This document shows positions 29,220 to 39,439 of a stretch of 64,000 nucleotides of DNA, in pieces. A model generated the notes under the pieces. The model did no database searches, was not told the DNA's origin, and saw only the letters and a list, made by a program, of their open reading frames with translations. The stretch is from Nematopogon swammerdamellus (Eukaryota; Arthropoda; Insecta; Lepidoptera; Adelidae). Position 1 is the stretch's first letter. The number at the start of each line of letters is the position of its first letter. The DNA lies in contig OX336340.1 in the NCBI GenBank assembly GCA_946902875.1, positions 23,265,566 through 23,329,565 on the forward strand. The letters run 5' to 3'. A program made the position numbers and the translations under genes.

Positions 29220-29835
29220 TATATCGTCGGTATACTGGTAAAACCCATTAAATGTAGACAGGAGAGTTTTGAGATAAATGGATTTGAAAGTTTAATGGCT
29301 CAAAAGTATTGGTAAAGGTGTAAATGTATAAGAAATGTGTCCATAGTTTTGTAGTATATCTAGTTATGGTTTAATCAAAGATACAAATCCTCATTAGAAA
29401 TTCAGTATTTTTGTAAAATTTCATAAACCATAAAATGGGACTGTGCTTAATGGGTTTTAGTTGTACACATTTTTTTAAAATACTGCAATATTCATGGTAA
29501 GTGAGCTTATAGGGTTTTGCTTGTATGGTATTTGGACCACGAGAGGACCTTCACTTAAATAATGTCAGTAGATTTAAAATACTTTAAAGGCTTCTTACGG
29601 AACCAAATTTATAAAATATTTCATTAAATGGTTTTAATTGGTTTTACTTGCGTATTCTAAGGAAAACTTGAGAGATTACCTGGTATTTACACAACCTAAC
29701 TTCAAAACTAAACGTCGTATCAATAAACGGGTTTTACCAGAAGAAAGAGCATGAAGAAATATGTAGAACTGCATTATTAACTCATTTTACCTAAAAATGG
29801 CATTTAACGGTTTTTACCAGTATACCGACGATATA
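29220..29835. mobile_element. 616-bp inverted-repeat element with GGGTTTTAC iterations
   Basis: Termini are inverted: TATATCGTCGGTATACTGG at the left and CCAGTATACCGACGATATA at the right, extending for about 35 bp. Motifs of the form AATGGGTTTTACTTG recur near 29449, 29510, 29630, 29725 and 29805, and inverted at the left end. No coding frame. TA dinucleotides flank the core CGTCGG, compatible with a TA duplication. Confidence 0.85.
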
Positions 29836-29839
29836 GCGT

Positions 29840-30554
29840 ATATACTGTACGGAGATATTTCGGATTGTTTTGTTGAATACCACACAAAATCGTAAGGATA
29901 AATGATTTTATAATTATTTATTTTTTATTTGTATAAATTTATGTTATTAGCTGCTAAGTCTCCGAATAAATTAAAATAAAACGTTTTCATAAGCAGCATT
30001 GCTTTGCCAAAATATTTTCCATGAAATTGATGACAGAAAACATTGCACCGACTTCAAAAAACAAGTAGAACTGAAAAGTGTTATATAATATTTCGATTCA
30101 TATTCGGACCCTTGAGTTGAATTGAAGGGGGTACAAAAGCAAAAGTATAAGGTTCCTCTGTATTTGGATCAAACTCTAACAGGCACTTATAGGAGCATGG
30201 CGCTTAAAATATGATTAAATTTGACCTAAAATAATAAATTCTCGAACACAAACGTAGATAGCTCCTACTAAAGCATTCTCTCTCTGCATAGAGGAAATCG
30301 CAGAGTAAGTCGCCTTGAGCTACAGAAGTCATAGAAAATTAGTTTCCACAAGCCGGACGCTCACGAACTTGTGTGTGTGCGTTTGCGGTTCAAATATTAG
30401 GCGGCCCTTTGTACAGAACCAAACCCACCCCGCTACCACCCCACCGCTTCTCATTGTAGTCGAATTATAATGAAGACGATTAAGTTAATTTAACTCAGTG
30501 ATTTCAGCCGGGAGCAGGCCGGCCGAGTTGGCCTGCCAAAGAGCAGAGAGAGGC
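29840..30554. other. Unassigned, with a fragment shared with 3.8 kb
   Basis: 30060-30140 matches one arm and adjacent bases of the 3825-3981 element (GTAGAACTGAAAAGTGTT, GATTCATATTCGGACCC). The remainder has no feature I can support. Confidence 0.5.
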
Positions 30555-30706
30555 AAGAAATTGCCGACGTTGAAATTATAAAATGTTGACTGGAAGAAAT
30601 CACTTGTAGTAATAAGTCCGCCTTTGCGCACTCCTGTATTCTTGTTTCTTGTCGTATACTGTTCTTCATTCAATTTGTGTGCAATAAAGAGTTTCTGTTC
30701 TTTTCT
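30555..30706 (+). mobile_element. LINE 3' UTR (GTTGACTGGAAGAAAT type)
   Basis: Contains GTTGACTGGAAGAAATC, AATAAGTCCGCCTTTGCGC and GTGCAATAAAGAGTTTCTG, the same order as at 53.09-53.21 kb. The sequence passes straight into the (CCCGT)n array, which occupies the position of the LINE tail. Confidence 0.65.
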
Positions 30707-30880
30707 TGTCCCGTCCCGTCCCGTCCCGTCCCGTCCCGTCCCGTCCCGTCCCGTCCCGTCCCGTCCCGTCCCGTCCCGTCCCGTCCCGTCCCGTCCCGTC
30801 CCGTCCCGTCCCGTCCCGTCCCGTCCCGTCCCGTCCCGTCCCGTCCCGCCCCGCCCCGCCCCGTCCCGCCCGCCCCGCCC
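30707..30880. repeat. (CCCGT)n microsatellite
   Basis: About 35 pentamer units, the last few degenerating to CCCGC. Open frames such as PSRPV and GTGRD repeats in all phases are artefacts of the period. Confidence 0.98.
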
Positions 30881-30914
30881 CTGCTTACACTTTTTTTAAA
30901 AAAAGTGTAAGCAG
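30881..30914. repeat. Perfect 34-bp palindrome
   Basis: CTGCTTACACTTTTTTT is followed directly by its exact complement, with no loop, at the right edge of the CCCGT array. Confidence 0.95.
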
Positions 30915-30965
30915 CTTGATTGATAAATAAACAAAACAATACCATGAGAAAAGAAAGGCGGGAAT

Positions 30966-31325
30966 AAAATGTCTGTCAGTTCGTCCGTCTGTCTGTCCGT
31001 CCGTGTGTCTGAGGGCTGTATCTCTTGAACCGTAATAAGTAGCCCGTTAAATTTTTCACAGAATATGTGTTATTGTGGCCGATTTAACAACAAATAATAA
31101 AAATAAATAAATGTAAAATATTCCGGGGGTTCCCAAAGAAGAAATCAAAAATTGTATGCGCGCGCGCCATCTACCGAATAGATTATGAAAAACTTTAACT
31201 AATCATGACATTTAACTAATATGAAGCATTTCATAACGAGCCATCTAGATGGCGCGAGTGGCGCTAGCCGTGACATGGCGATACGGAACCCTCGGTGCGC
31301 GAGTTCGACTCGCACTTGGCCGAAT
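30966..31325 (-). mobile_element. Family D element
   Basis: From (GTCT)n through AGGGCTGTATCTCTTGAACC and CACAGAATATGTGTTATTG to GGTGCGCGAGTTCGACTCGC and ACTTGGCCG. The end carrying ACGGAACCCTAAAAA is trimmed. 31326-31717 is unassigned; 31545-31640 is GC-rich. Confidence 0.85.
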
Positions 31326-31717
31326 GGTCACAACGATAATATCTAATGAATAAAATGCTAGATAATTAGAAATGTTTGAATTTTTGTTTTTCGTTTGTCT
31401 TTTATAGCTAAATGTGCACTTTACGATGATGGTATTTCGAGTTAAGTTAAGCCCTTCTAATCACACAATATTCTACGTTCGGTTACTTGTTAATATTTAA
31501 GTCTGTTGTACTTAATCTAGTAGGCGATGTAGTAGTCCGGAGCGGTCAAGCGCAAGGCCGGCGGCCGAGCCCGCGCGGCCGGAGGGAGCGAGGCCGAATT
31601 ACTCATTAATGAGAGGCCGGTCTTCAGCGGCGCGTGATCAGCGGGGATTATGAGTATTTCTTCAGTTAACCAAAGTTATGTTTACACATAAGTGAATTTT
31701 GAATATTATAGGTCAAC

Positions 31718-31940
31718 TAGCTGTGCCTGCGACCGCTCTCATATTTGACTTCTCTGCTAACCTCATAAGCCATTTAGCGTGATAGTAAGTAGCCTATTGT
31801 TGATGGGAAGAATCAAGCTATCCGTATAATTTTTTTTTATTAAAATCGCTTGAGTGGTTCTCGAGTTATAAGCGGACAGATAGACATACAGACAGACAGA
31901 CAGAAAGCAGACGTTGGATTTTATTAAAGGTAAGGATATT
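31718..31940 (+). mobile_element. Family J element
   Basis: CTAGCTGTGCCTGCGACCGC, CTCATATTTGACTTC, TTAGCGTGATAGTAAGTAGC, (GACA)n and CAGACGTTGGATTTTATTAA in order. Confidence 0.8.
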
Positions 31941-31969
31941 CTAGAGGCACTGATTAGTATATTTCCTAC

Positions 31970-32330
31970 TAGCTTTTGCCCGCGGCTTTGTTCGCGTGAA
32001 ATTCGTATTTAAGAAGAGGTGAGGTGAACAATTCGGTTTGTATGAGAGCCACATCTTAGCGTAACCGAAACTGAATTTTATTTAGCCTATCCTGTGTCAT
32101 GTATAGTTAATTGTGCTTATGCTAAGTTTAATTTAATTTAGATGATCGGTTTAAGAGTTATAGAGGAACATAAAAAAATATTTCTAAAAATTTTCAATTT
32201 AGTTTTAGTATCATACATACGAGTAGAGTCTATAAACGCAGTATCTCATAAAACAAAGTAACTTACTCCATGACCATCCTTTACAGATTTATTATTAGTA
32301 TTGATGTCTAGAATACTTCTGAAGAGACTG
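31970..32330 (+). mobile_element. Family I element
   Basis: CTAGCTTTTGCCCGCGGCTT, TATGAGAGCCACATCTTAGC, TTTAGCCTATCCTGTGTCAT and ATCTCATAAAACAAAGTAAC in order, matching the inverted copy at 35 kb. It ends near TACAGATTTATTATTAGTAT. Confidence 0.8.
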
Positions 32331-32573
32331 CAAAACTGCAAACCGTGTCAGTTTCCATATAAATAAAAATTATTCTACGTTGTTCAAAAAACAAAATAAA
32401 AACAGTAATACAAATACGAAGAAAAGCTAAAAACCTACGTTCATTTGGAAGCGTTTTCCAATAATTGGCCTTTTAAATTGTTACCTGGAAAAGCTGCCAA
32501 GACGATTAATGAGTTTTTAAGCATTATATTTTTTATTTGCAGATATTAATTCATTCACTTCATCACTGGACAA

Positions 32574-32898
32574 GAAAAAAAAACCGGCCAAGTGCGAGTC
32601 GCACTCGCGCACCGAGGGTTCCTTATCGCCATGTCATGGGCAGCGCTGCTCCATACGATTTTCGGTAGATGGCGCGCATACACTTTTTAGTTTCTTGTAT
32701 GGGGACCCCGTGATTTTTTAACTTTTTCTTATTTTTATTATTTGTTGTTATATCGGCCATAATAACACATATTCTGTGAAAATTTCAACTGTCTACCTAT
32801 TACGGTTCAAGAGATACAACCTTCGGACAGATAGACAGACAGACAGACGGATAGCCTTAGTAATAGGGTCCCGTACGACGGATACGGAATCCTAAAAA
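32574..32898 (+). mobile_element. Family D element
   Basis: AAAAACCGGCCAAGTGCGAG to GATACGGAATCCTAAAAAAG with the (GACA)n tract. The middle has a deletion relative to the 37.5-kb copy. 32899-33382 is AT-rich and unassigned. Confidence 0.88.
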
Positions 32899-33382
32899 AG
32901 AATAAAAAAATTATAAAGCGATTAATTCTGTATTATTAAAATTCCAACAAATTGTTATACTTAAGACTTACTATCGAACCGGCCCGCCGCCGCCGGAAAG
33001 CTTATTGAAACAAAAGTTGAAATATTTTACAAAGACTGAAACCTCAAAAAGCGTAATTTGTGAAGCTTTCTGAGAGGCGGCGACGTCGCTGTAGGGTGTA
33101 GGTACTCCAGCAGGCTTCGATTGTCGCTTTTAACATCTCACTCTATCTACACTTTCATGTCCATACAGATTCTGTATGCTGTGCTTGTGTTTCTTTATTT
33201 TATTTTATTTATTATTTATTTACTTTATTTGGGAAATAGACAGCCTAGCCGAAACAACATTACAAAAAACACAAGTCAAGTATTACGCATATAAACATAT
33301 TTCCACTAAAATATGTAAGATTATATTATATATAACGTAGAATAATTTACAGAATATTAGGTAATTAAGTCGTATAAAAGTG

Positions 33383-33482
33383 GTGAGGGCGGGGTGGGGG
33401 AAATGGGGAAGTGGTGAGGGCGGGGTGGGGGAAATGGGGAAGTGGGGAAGTGGTGAGGGCGGCGTGGGGGAATTGGGGAATA
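33383..33482. repeat. G-rich minisatellite, about 2.5 units
   Basis: GTGAGGGCGGGGTGGGGGAA, AATGGGGAAGTGG and similar blocks repeat with a period of about 36-46 bp. The G-strand has several runs of four to five G, so quadruplex folding is plausible. Confidence 0.85.
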
Positions 33483-33611
33483 TATGGATAATAACATTTA
33501 ATTATCACATACCTTTTAAACAATGGTATAAAAATAAAGGAAGTCATTATGTTAAGAGATACCCTTGACCATCTCCTTTCGTCTATTTGTATAAAAAAGC
33601 ATACCACCTAA

Positions 33612-33735
33612 TTTGAATAGGCACCTGTCAGGCCGGCATGGCATTTGCAACTCCTGCATACGACCGAATGTCCATGAGCGTCATTAGACACCTTATGGAT
33701 GGCTCGGCGCCACATGTCGTACTTCCAATATTCTC
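33612..33735 (+). pseudogene. Jockey/CR1-like LINE 3' end
   Basis: Matches the final coding part and UTR at 3.69-3.79 kb (GGCACCTGTCAGGCCGGCAT, ACCGAATGTCCATG, then the GGCTCGGCGCCACATGTCGT end). Confidence 0.75.
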
Positions 33736-33887
33736 AGAAAGTACTATGTGTCAATGATGTTTAAAAATGTATATTAAAAAAAAAATCACGATTAGATCTC
33801 GTGATACCTTGATCACGAAATCTATAACGACAGTAGATGCATATAAAGCTAAACATAATAAAAAAATTATACCATTATTACCTCACG

Positions 33888-34375
33888 TTTATCCCGGCCG
33901 GATTGGTACCACCCACAGAGCATCAGATACCTACCGCCCGCGCCCCCTACTAGAGGCGCCCTAAGCGATGCTATTTGAAACCCAATAACCGTACGCTGAG
34001 CTGCTAGCACTTCGTATGTGTGTGTGTGTGCTAGTATCGACACTACACTCAAAGAGGAGCAAGTTAGGCACACGCACAACACACATATGTAAGTCATAGG
34101 CCACGCCCACAGGCTTCAACGGCCTTGTAGAGAAATCGCGCTCACGGCGCCTTTAGTAGGGGCGGGCGCGCGCATTTCATGCTCTGTGGTACCATCGAAC
34201 TGAGCGAAACGTCGCGTCGGTCGAAAGGGCTATGTTCGTGTTTTTCCGTCCAGTTCAGTGTATAGCCGGCGCGAAATGAAGGGAAGCACTGACATGGCAC
34301 CTAGTTCACCTGGTGTTATGGGCTGACATCACGGATGTTGTAGGTGATGTAGCTAACAGTGTCAGTATTCATAAA
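33888..34375 (+). mobile_element. SINE-A interrupted by a family E MITE
   Basis: The body begins TTTATCCCGGCCGGATTGGTACCACC (33888-33913), is interrupted by the MITE at 33914-34188, and resumes with GTACCATCGAACTGAGCG, ending TCAGTATTCATAAAATAAAA. Confidence 0.88.
33914..34188 (-). mobile_element. Family E MITE, copy 4 (nested)
   Basis: 275 bp, inverted relative to copies 1-3, inserted in a SINE-A. Flanks GTACCACC (33906-33913) and GTACCATC (34189-34196) are an 8-bp duplication with one mismatch. Confidence 0.92.
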
Positions 34376-34389
34376 ATAAAAAAAAAATT

Positions 34390-34980
34390 CTATGTGGAAT
34401 TATGTTTCAGTATCTGAAGCGCGTGAAATGTTTTATATGAAACATCCTCCCAGCGTTCTCTCAGCGAACGCATCGAAAGGCTTCGCTGCCTTCCCGAGGG
34501 GTGCGAGCGGGAAATAAAATTGGAAGAGAGGCTCCAACAAATAGCCTTTTTATGTTCCCGCAAAACCTCCGAGTTGCGGTGACACCATCGACTGAAGCCT
34601 CCGTCTCGGCCTCCGTCCTCGCGCCCGCATTGTAAGAAGCTTACGCACATTTGTTCTGGTCAAATTGAGCTCAAAATGTTTGTATTCGCGAAACAATTTG
34701 TTTTGCGGCGACGCGAATTTCGAAGAGAAGCGTTTATTGGAGGGGAATTTGTTTTGGAATAGCATCAAGTGGGATTAAAGAGCGTTTCGCGATTTCGGCC
34801 CCGTAATAACATTGTCTGCCAACAAAGGGCATTTAGCCGTCCGCGCTTTGTGAAATGGCGGGCCAAAAGCTCCGTGTAAATTAATAAATGAATATTATTT
34901 TATAAATGTAGGCATATTGTGTAATATGCTACAAATTATATAAATATTCTTATAATGATTTAATAATTGAAATATCTACA
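34390..34980. other. No recognised repeat; mixed-composition block
   Basis: 34410-34880 shares nothing with other parts of the window and is GC-richer than its flanks. Short frames on the minus strand have no recognisable domain. It may be single-copy sequence. Confidence 0.45.
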
Positions 34981-34984
34981 TTCT

Positions 34985-35385
34985 CGTAATCAATATCATC
35001 ATCAATACTAAGAATAAATCTGTAAGGGATGGTCATGGAGTAAGTTACTTTTTTTTATGAGATACTGCGTTTGGAGACTCACATGTATGATTAACACTAA
35101 ATTGATGATTTTTAGAAATCTTTTCTGTATGTATATATTATGTTCCACCATAACTCTTAAACCGATCATTATAATTCGAGGAAACGTAGTACAAGCATAT
35201 TTAATTTTACGGGACACAGGATAGGCTAAATAAAATTCAGTTCCAGTTACGCTAAGATGTGGCTCTCATACAAACCGAATTGTTTCGCGCGTCAAACAAA
35301 ATAATGGTACGGTGGCGGGCTTCATTACCTTCTTCTTTTTAAATACGAATTTAACGCGAGCGAAGCCGCGGGCAAAAGCTAGTAG
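34985..35385 (-). mobile_element. Family I element, fullest copy
   Basis: On the minus strand CTAGCTTTTGCCCGCGGCTT, then GTATGAGAGCCACATCTTAG, CTATCCTGTGTCCCG and ACTCCATGACCATCCCTTAC. About 400 bp. Confidence 0.82.
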
Positions 35386-35404
35386 AAAACATAAATTTGT
35401 TTGT

Positions 35405-35520
35405 TGTCATTTTTATTATAGAAGCCGACACGGTTTGCTACACACCTACAACATCCGTGATGTCAGCCCATAACACCGCGTGAGCTAGGTGCCATGTCAG
35501 TGCTTCCCTTCATTTCATAC
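35405..35520 (-). mobile_element. SINE-A tail fragment
   Basis: TTATTATAGAAGCCGACACG through GTGCTTCCCTTCATTTCATA. It starts right beside the family I element. 35521-35834 is AT-rich and unassigned. Confidence 0.82.
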
Positions 35521-35834
35521 AGGTCTCATCAAAATATTAGCTTTGATTTCATGTATTCTCAAATTAAAATCCCTCGATTGCTATTCTTTGTTTCGAACCA
35601 AAATATCAGCAGTAAAGTGTGATCTTCAGGCTTCGAGAAAAAGTCAATGTCTTCAGGAACGAAATAAAGAATGAAAATAAAAACAAATAACTTATATGCA
35701 ATCCATTTACTTGAATAGGTAATTTTAATTTCTATTATAATTTGTAATTAGCTGATATATTGCATACTCATGAACAATTTAATTCTATACAACGTGTATA
35801 GAGTTTAGACATTAGATAATATAATAAATTATAT

Positions 35835-36020
35835 TGTTGTTTATTGTTTATTGTTTATTAAGCATTATTATGACAGTAATACTGTATTCGAATTTGTCAC
35901 CATTTGACGTATCCGGTTCGATTTTTTTATGTAACATGGGTGGCTGTGCCGAGGGACCAATGGCGCAGTCGACAGAGCTTACACCCACGAAGAAGAACCG
36001 GCAAAACTTCGTATTATTAA
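35835..36020 (+). repeat. Dispersed repeat shared with 60.6 kb
   Basis: TTGTTTATT, TGTATTCGAATTTGTCACCA, CTATCCGGTTCGAT-like and GAAGAACCGG blocks occur in the same order at 60620-60745. The copy here has about 50 extra bases with GGGTGGCTGTGCCGAGGGAC between TTCGAT and ACACCCACGAAG. 36021-36485 is unassigned apart from a C-rich patch at 36290-36330. Confidence 0.65.
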
Positions 36021-36485
36021 AAGTTCAATATTTTATTTAGAAAGTTATACAATTTATCGTGATGTTCTATATGAATGTATTAGTTTATTTGAAAATACAT
36101 TCCATTCCTTTTGTATTTATTTGGGTATAGACAAAAAATACTCTACTCTCTCTTGAACCCCAGTGGGTAGTATGTACGCTAGCGTAGGCAGGAATGGGCG
36201 TTAAGTGTTTATCATGGCTGTATTAGCCAGGTATGGAGTATGCGCAGGAAGGTAGAAAGGAAACAAAAACACAGAAACGAAACATATCCCACCCCCGATC
36301 CCGCCCCACCCCCGCCACCGCCTCCGCCGGCTTCTGTTTTGCTCCAATCCATCACCAGCGGCCAGTCGGGACCGAAGTATCCTGCGTATGTACTTGAGCA
36401 TTCGAATTATGAAAATGACAAAATATAAATTTCTGTTCGAGAAAGAGGTGTACTTTCGAACGTATTCGTATATTTACTGATTTGG

Positions 36486-36620
36486 TTTTGTTTTTTATTA
36501 TGGGGTTTATGGACCGGTCGGCACAGTGCTTTTTTTTCATGTCGGCTACACTGTACTGGACGGAAAACACGAACTATTTATATAGCGGTTTCATCCGACC
36601 TTTCATTCAGTGCGATCGTA
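36486..36620 (-). mobile_element. SINE-A fragment, internally deleted
   Basis: T-rich start, then CATGTCGGCTACACTGTACTGG and the GTTTCATCCGACCTTTCATTC block, ending at ACTAACCCG. Confidence 0.75.
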
Positions 36621-36790
36621 CTAACCCGAAACTGACACGGTTGGTACCTACAACATCCGTGATGTCAGCCCTTAACACTTTGGTGAATTAGGTGCCATGT
36701 CAGTGCTTCCCTTCATTTCATGTCGGCTACACTGAACTGGACGGAAAACACGAACTACATATTTACATAGCCGTTTCGACCGACACATTA
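36620..36790 (-). mobile_element. SINE-A fragment, second and adjacent
   Basis: Restarts at AAACTGACACGGTTGGTACC and runs to GCCGTTTCGACCGAC. With the previous piece it forms a head-to-tail pair, by separate insertions or local duplication. Confidence 0.8.
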
Positions 36791-36863
36791 CATTGAAAAA
36801 ATTGTAAATTTGTAATTAATTCATGTTTGTTTACATGTAAATTGTTTTTCTGTTGCCTACTGA

Positions 36864-37201
36864 AAAAAAAACGATCAAGCGCAAGGTTTACTCACGCACG
36901 GAGGGTTCCGTAGATCCGCTATACCATACCTATCAAAAAACCATATCCGCCTATCTTTTGTCTGCTCGCATTGCAAACTACCTATGGCGCCATCTGTTAT
37001 TTAGTGGCGTCAATATGTAGCAATTTAATCTTAACACTTTTCTTGCACAGGACCCCCCATTTTTAACTTTTTATTTTTATTTCATGGCATATCCGCCATT
37101 ATAAAACACATTCAACCCAGCACGGACGAACGGACGGACGGACAGACATACAGACAGACGGCACTATGTAATAGGCTTCCGTATAGATACGAAACCCTAA
37201 T
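36864..37201 (+). mobile_element. Family D element, diverged
   Basis: AAAAACGATCAAGCGCAAGG and CACGGAGGGTTCCGTAGATC at the left; (GACA)n and GATACGAAACCCTAATAG at the right. Confidence 0.75.
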
Positions 37202-37511
37202 AGAACTCCAATATAAAATAAAAGCCACTTAGTTAAAGACACTAACCCGCATGAACGCACGCTCACGTGTAACGCGACCTTTACACCCAGGGCCGTCTTC
37301 TTTGTAAATGCAAACAGAAGAAAAATCACAATCCACCGTGTAACAGAGCACGAACATTTTCAATTACATTACACAAAATTGCAAATTCACCCTGATACGT
37401 ACAGCGGCCTCCTTCCTGCGCGGTGGGTAGGGACAAGGCGAACCTTCTTACGGGATCTTGGCGTTTTAGATAAAGACAAGATAAACAAAGATGTACGTAT
37501 GTTTTTGAATT
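37202..37511. other. No recognised feature
   Basis: Mixed sequence between two family D copies, without a supported gene. Confidence 0.5.
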
Positions 37512-37914
37512 AAAAAAACCGGCCAAGTGCGAGTCGAACTCGCGCACCGAGGGTTCCGTATCGCCATGCCATGGTCAGCGCCACTCACGCCATCTATGGC
37601 GTGTTTTATGAAATGCTTCATATTAGTTAAAATTCATGATTAGTTAAAATGCTTCATACTCTTTTCGGTAGATGGCGCGCATACACTTTTTAGTTTCTTG
37701 TATGGGGACCCCCGTGAATTCTTTACTTTTCTTATTTTTATTATTTGTTGTTATATCGGCCATAATAACGCATATTCTGTGAAAATTCCAACGGGCTACC
37801 TGTTACGGTTCAAGAGATACAGCCCTCGGACAGACAGACGGTCTGACTGACAGACAGACAGACGCCGTAGGCTTAGAAATAGGGTCCCGTACGGCGGATA
37901 CGGAACCCTAAAAA
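37512..37914 (+). mobile_element. Family D element, full-length reference copy
   Basis: 403 bp from AAAAAAACCGGCCAAGTGCG to GGATACGGAACCCTAAAAAG. Contains CGCACCGAGGGTTCCGTATC near the left end and TACGGTTCAAGAGATACAGC before the (GACA)n tract. GAGTTCGACTCGC, read on the minus strand, looks like a tRNA T-arm. Confidence 0.92.
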
Positions 37915-38049
37915 GGCGTAAAAGGTGACTCTAAGGGGCAGAGGTTTGAAGAAACAAAAATTCACGAGAACCATCGTGCTTAGTCCAGCTGGTTGATCTC
38001 TGCTCAATGAGAGACAGTGCATTCCAATCTCGCGGGTATTAAAATTTTT

Positions 38050-38475
38050 CCTGCGTACCCACCTGTCCTCCCAACCAAATTATTTCCTTTTCACCTACCC
38101 GTCGCTGGTGGAAAATTCTACGAGATCTCCATCAACCGGCGTCCGGGAACGACGAGCCGTGCTCTCCCGCGTCGGAAAACGGACAATCAGCGAGCTTCTC
38201 AAAACCATTTTGAATACGCCGTGCGTATCTGTGCGCTCCCGCCGAGCCCAACGTCGCGTTTCGCGTGTTTGCGGTCGAGCGCACCCCCCGCGGCTATTAG
38301 TGCGGTCGCGCCGGAGTCTCCGGCGAGTGCTGCAGCCCCAACCCGGTGGGAACGGGAGAAGCAGCCGAGCAGGCACCCGCGCGCGCCTCTGCGCCGCATC
38401 GGGTGAGCCAGCGTCGCGTCATCCTTTTCTCGCCCCTTTCCCACCGCCAGCAATACCTCATTTGTTAAAATAGGT
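38050..38475. other. GC-rich block, possible exon or promoter-proximal sequence
   Basis: Sharp change to GC- and CpG-rich sequence. Overlapping frames of 84-129 codons are open on both strands, which composition alone can explain. A good donor-like string, CATCGGGTGAGCC, occurs at 38398-38410. No domain is recognisable. It could be the 5' exon of a host gene, but nothing shows this directly. Confidence 0.35.
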
Positions 38476-38509
38476 TTACTAGTTTAGGCTCTGTGAAGCA
38501 ACAGTTGAA

Positions 38510-38640
38510 CAGACATAGCCGGGTAAAAAGTGGTGGTCCCGTCGTTGCTGTGCTGTAATTCACCAGAGTTCTTGCAGGACAACCCGATTACTCTGCTTAC
38601 CCCGAGTTCTTGTTCGGTCCACCGACACTGATTTACAGCA
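38510..38640 (+). mobile_element. Family C, 3' part
   Basis: GCTGTAATTCACCAGAGTTC, TTGCAGGACAACCCGATTAC and CTGCTTACCCCGAG are colinear with the 40.2-kb copy. Confidence 0.6.
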
Positions 38641-38776
38641 TGTTTGTATGTCTCTTTGTGAAAAAGGGTGCAAGCTCTAAAAAGCGTATTTTTTTTTAGA
38701 ACCAGCAAAAATCCACTGTGTTTTCGAATACGCGTCATCTCGAAAAGGTGATTATTCCAAATTCCAAATTGATTTA

Positions 38777-39439
38777 TTGTTTAGAAGGATAGTAACAATT
38801 TCATTTTCTTTCGTATATCTGGGGAATATGTTCACGCGTGATGGAAAATGTGAAGGAGATGTAGAAAAGAGAGTGAAAGCCGGCAACCAAGTGAATGGGG
38901 CGTTGCACGCTATTATGAGCAGCCAAAGCATGTCAACTAGGGCACGTTTGGCTGTCCATGGTGGAGTGCTGGCCCCTACACTTATCTACGGGAGTGAAAG
39001 TTGGGCATGGCAGACGAAGCATGAAAGCAGGATTAATGCTGTGGAAATGCGCGCGTTGAGGAGTATGTGCGGAGTTACAATGAAAGATAGATTGAGAAAT
39101 AGTGTAGTGCGAGAGCGCTGTGGGTTGAAAGAAGATATAGTGACAAGGATTGAGAAAGGGATGCTTCGGTGTTTCGGTCATGTTGGAAGAATGGATGATA
39201 GGAGACTAACGAAAGAAATTTATGAAGCAAATGTGAGTGGAAGAGTCGGGAAGGGTCGCCCTAGACGCACGTACCTGGACCAGATCGGGCATGTGCTCAA
39301 AAAGGGGCAAGTGCTTAGTACCCGTAACCGACGAGCATGCATGAAGAACATTATGGGAGTGGAAGAGGCGGCAGAGGTGTGTCAGGATCGTGGCACGTGG
39401 AGATACGTTGTCTCTGCCTACCCCGGGAAACAGGCGTGA
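38777..39439 (+). pseudogene. RTE-like LINE reverse-transcriptase C-terminus, 5'-truncated
   Basis: The homologous part starts at FVYLGNMFTRDGKCEGDVEK (about 38808) and stays open to TGA at 39437: RVKAGNQVNGALHAI, LIYGSESWAWQTKHE, RCFGHVGRMDDRRLTKE, GRPRRTYLDQ and CQDRGTWRYVVSAYPGK. This is the thumb and C-terminal region of RTE-type LINEs, downstream of the catalytic motifs, which are absent. A short (ATGT)n tail follows the stop, as expected for RTE 3' ends. No frameshift is seen in 210 codons, so the truncated insertion is fairly young. Confidence 0.82.

Noticed and set aside
30624..30945. Long overlapping frames encoding PSRPV or GTGRD repeats
   Set aside because: They are translations of the (CCCGT)n microsatellite in several phases on both strands.
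38017..38473. Proline/arginine-rich proteins on both strands
   Set aside because: Four overlapping frames in a GC-rich island are explained by composition; kept only as a possible exon or regulatory block.
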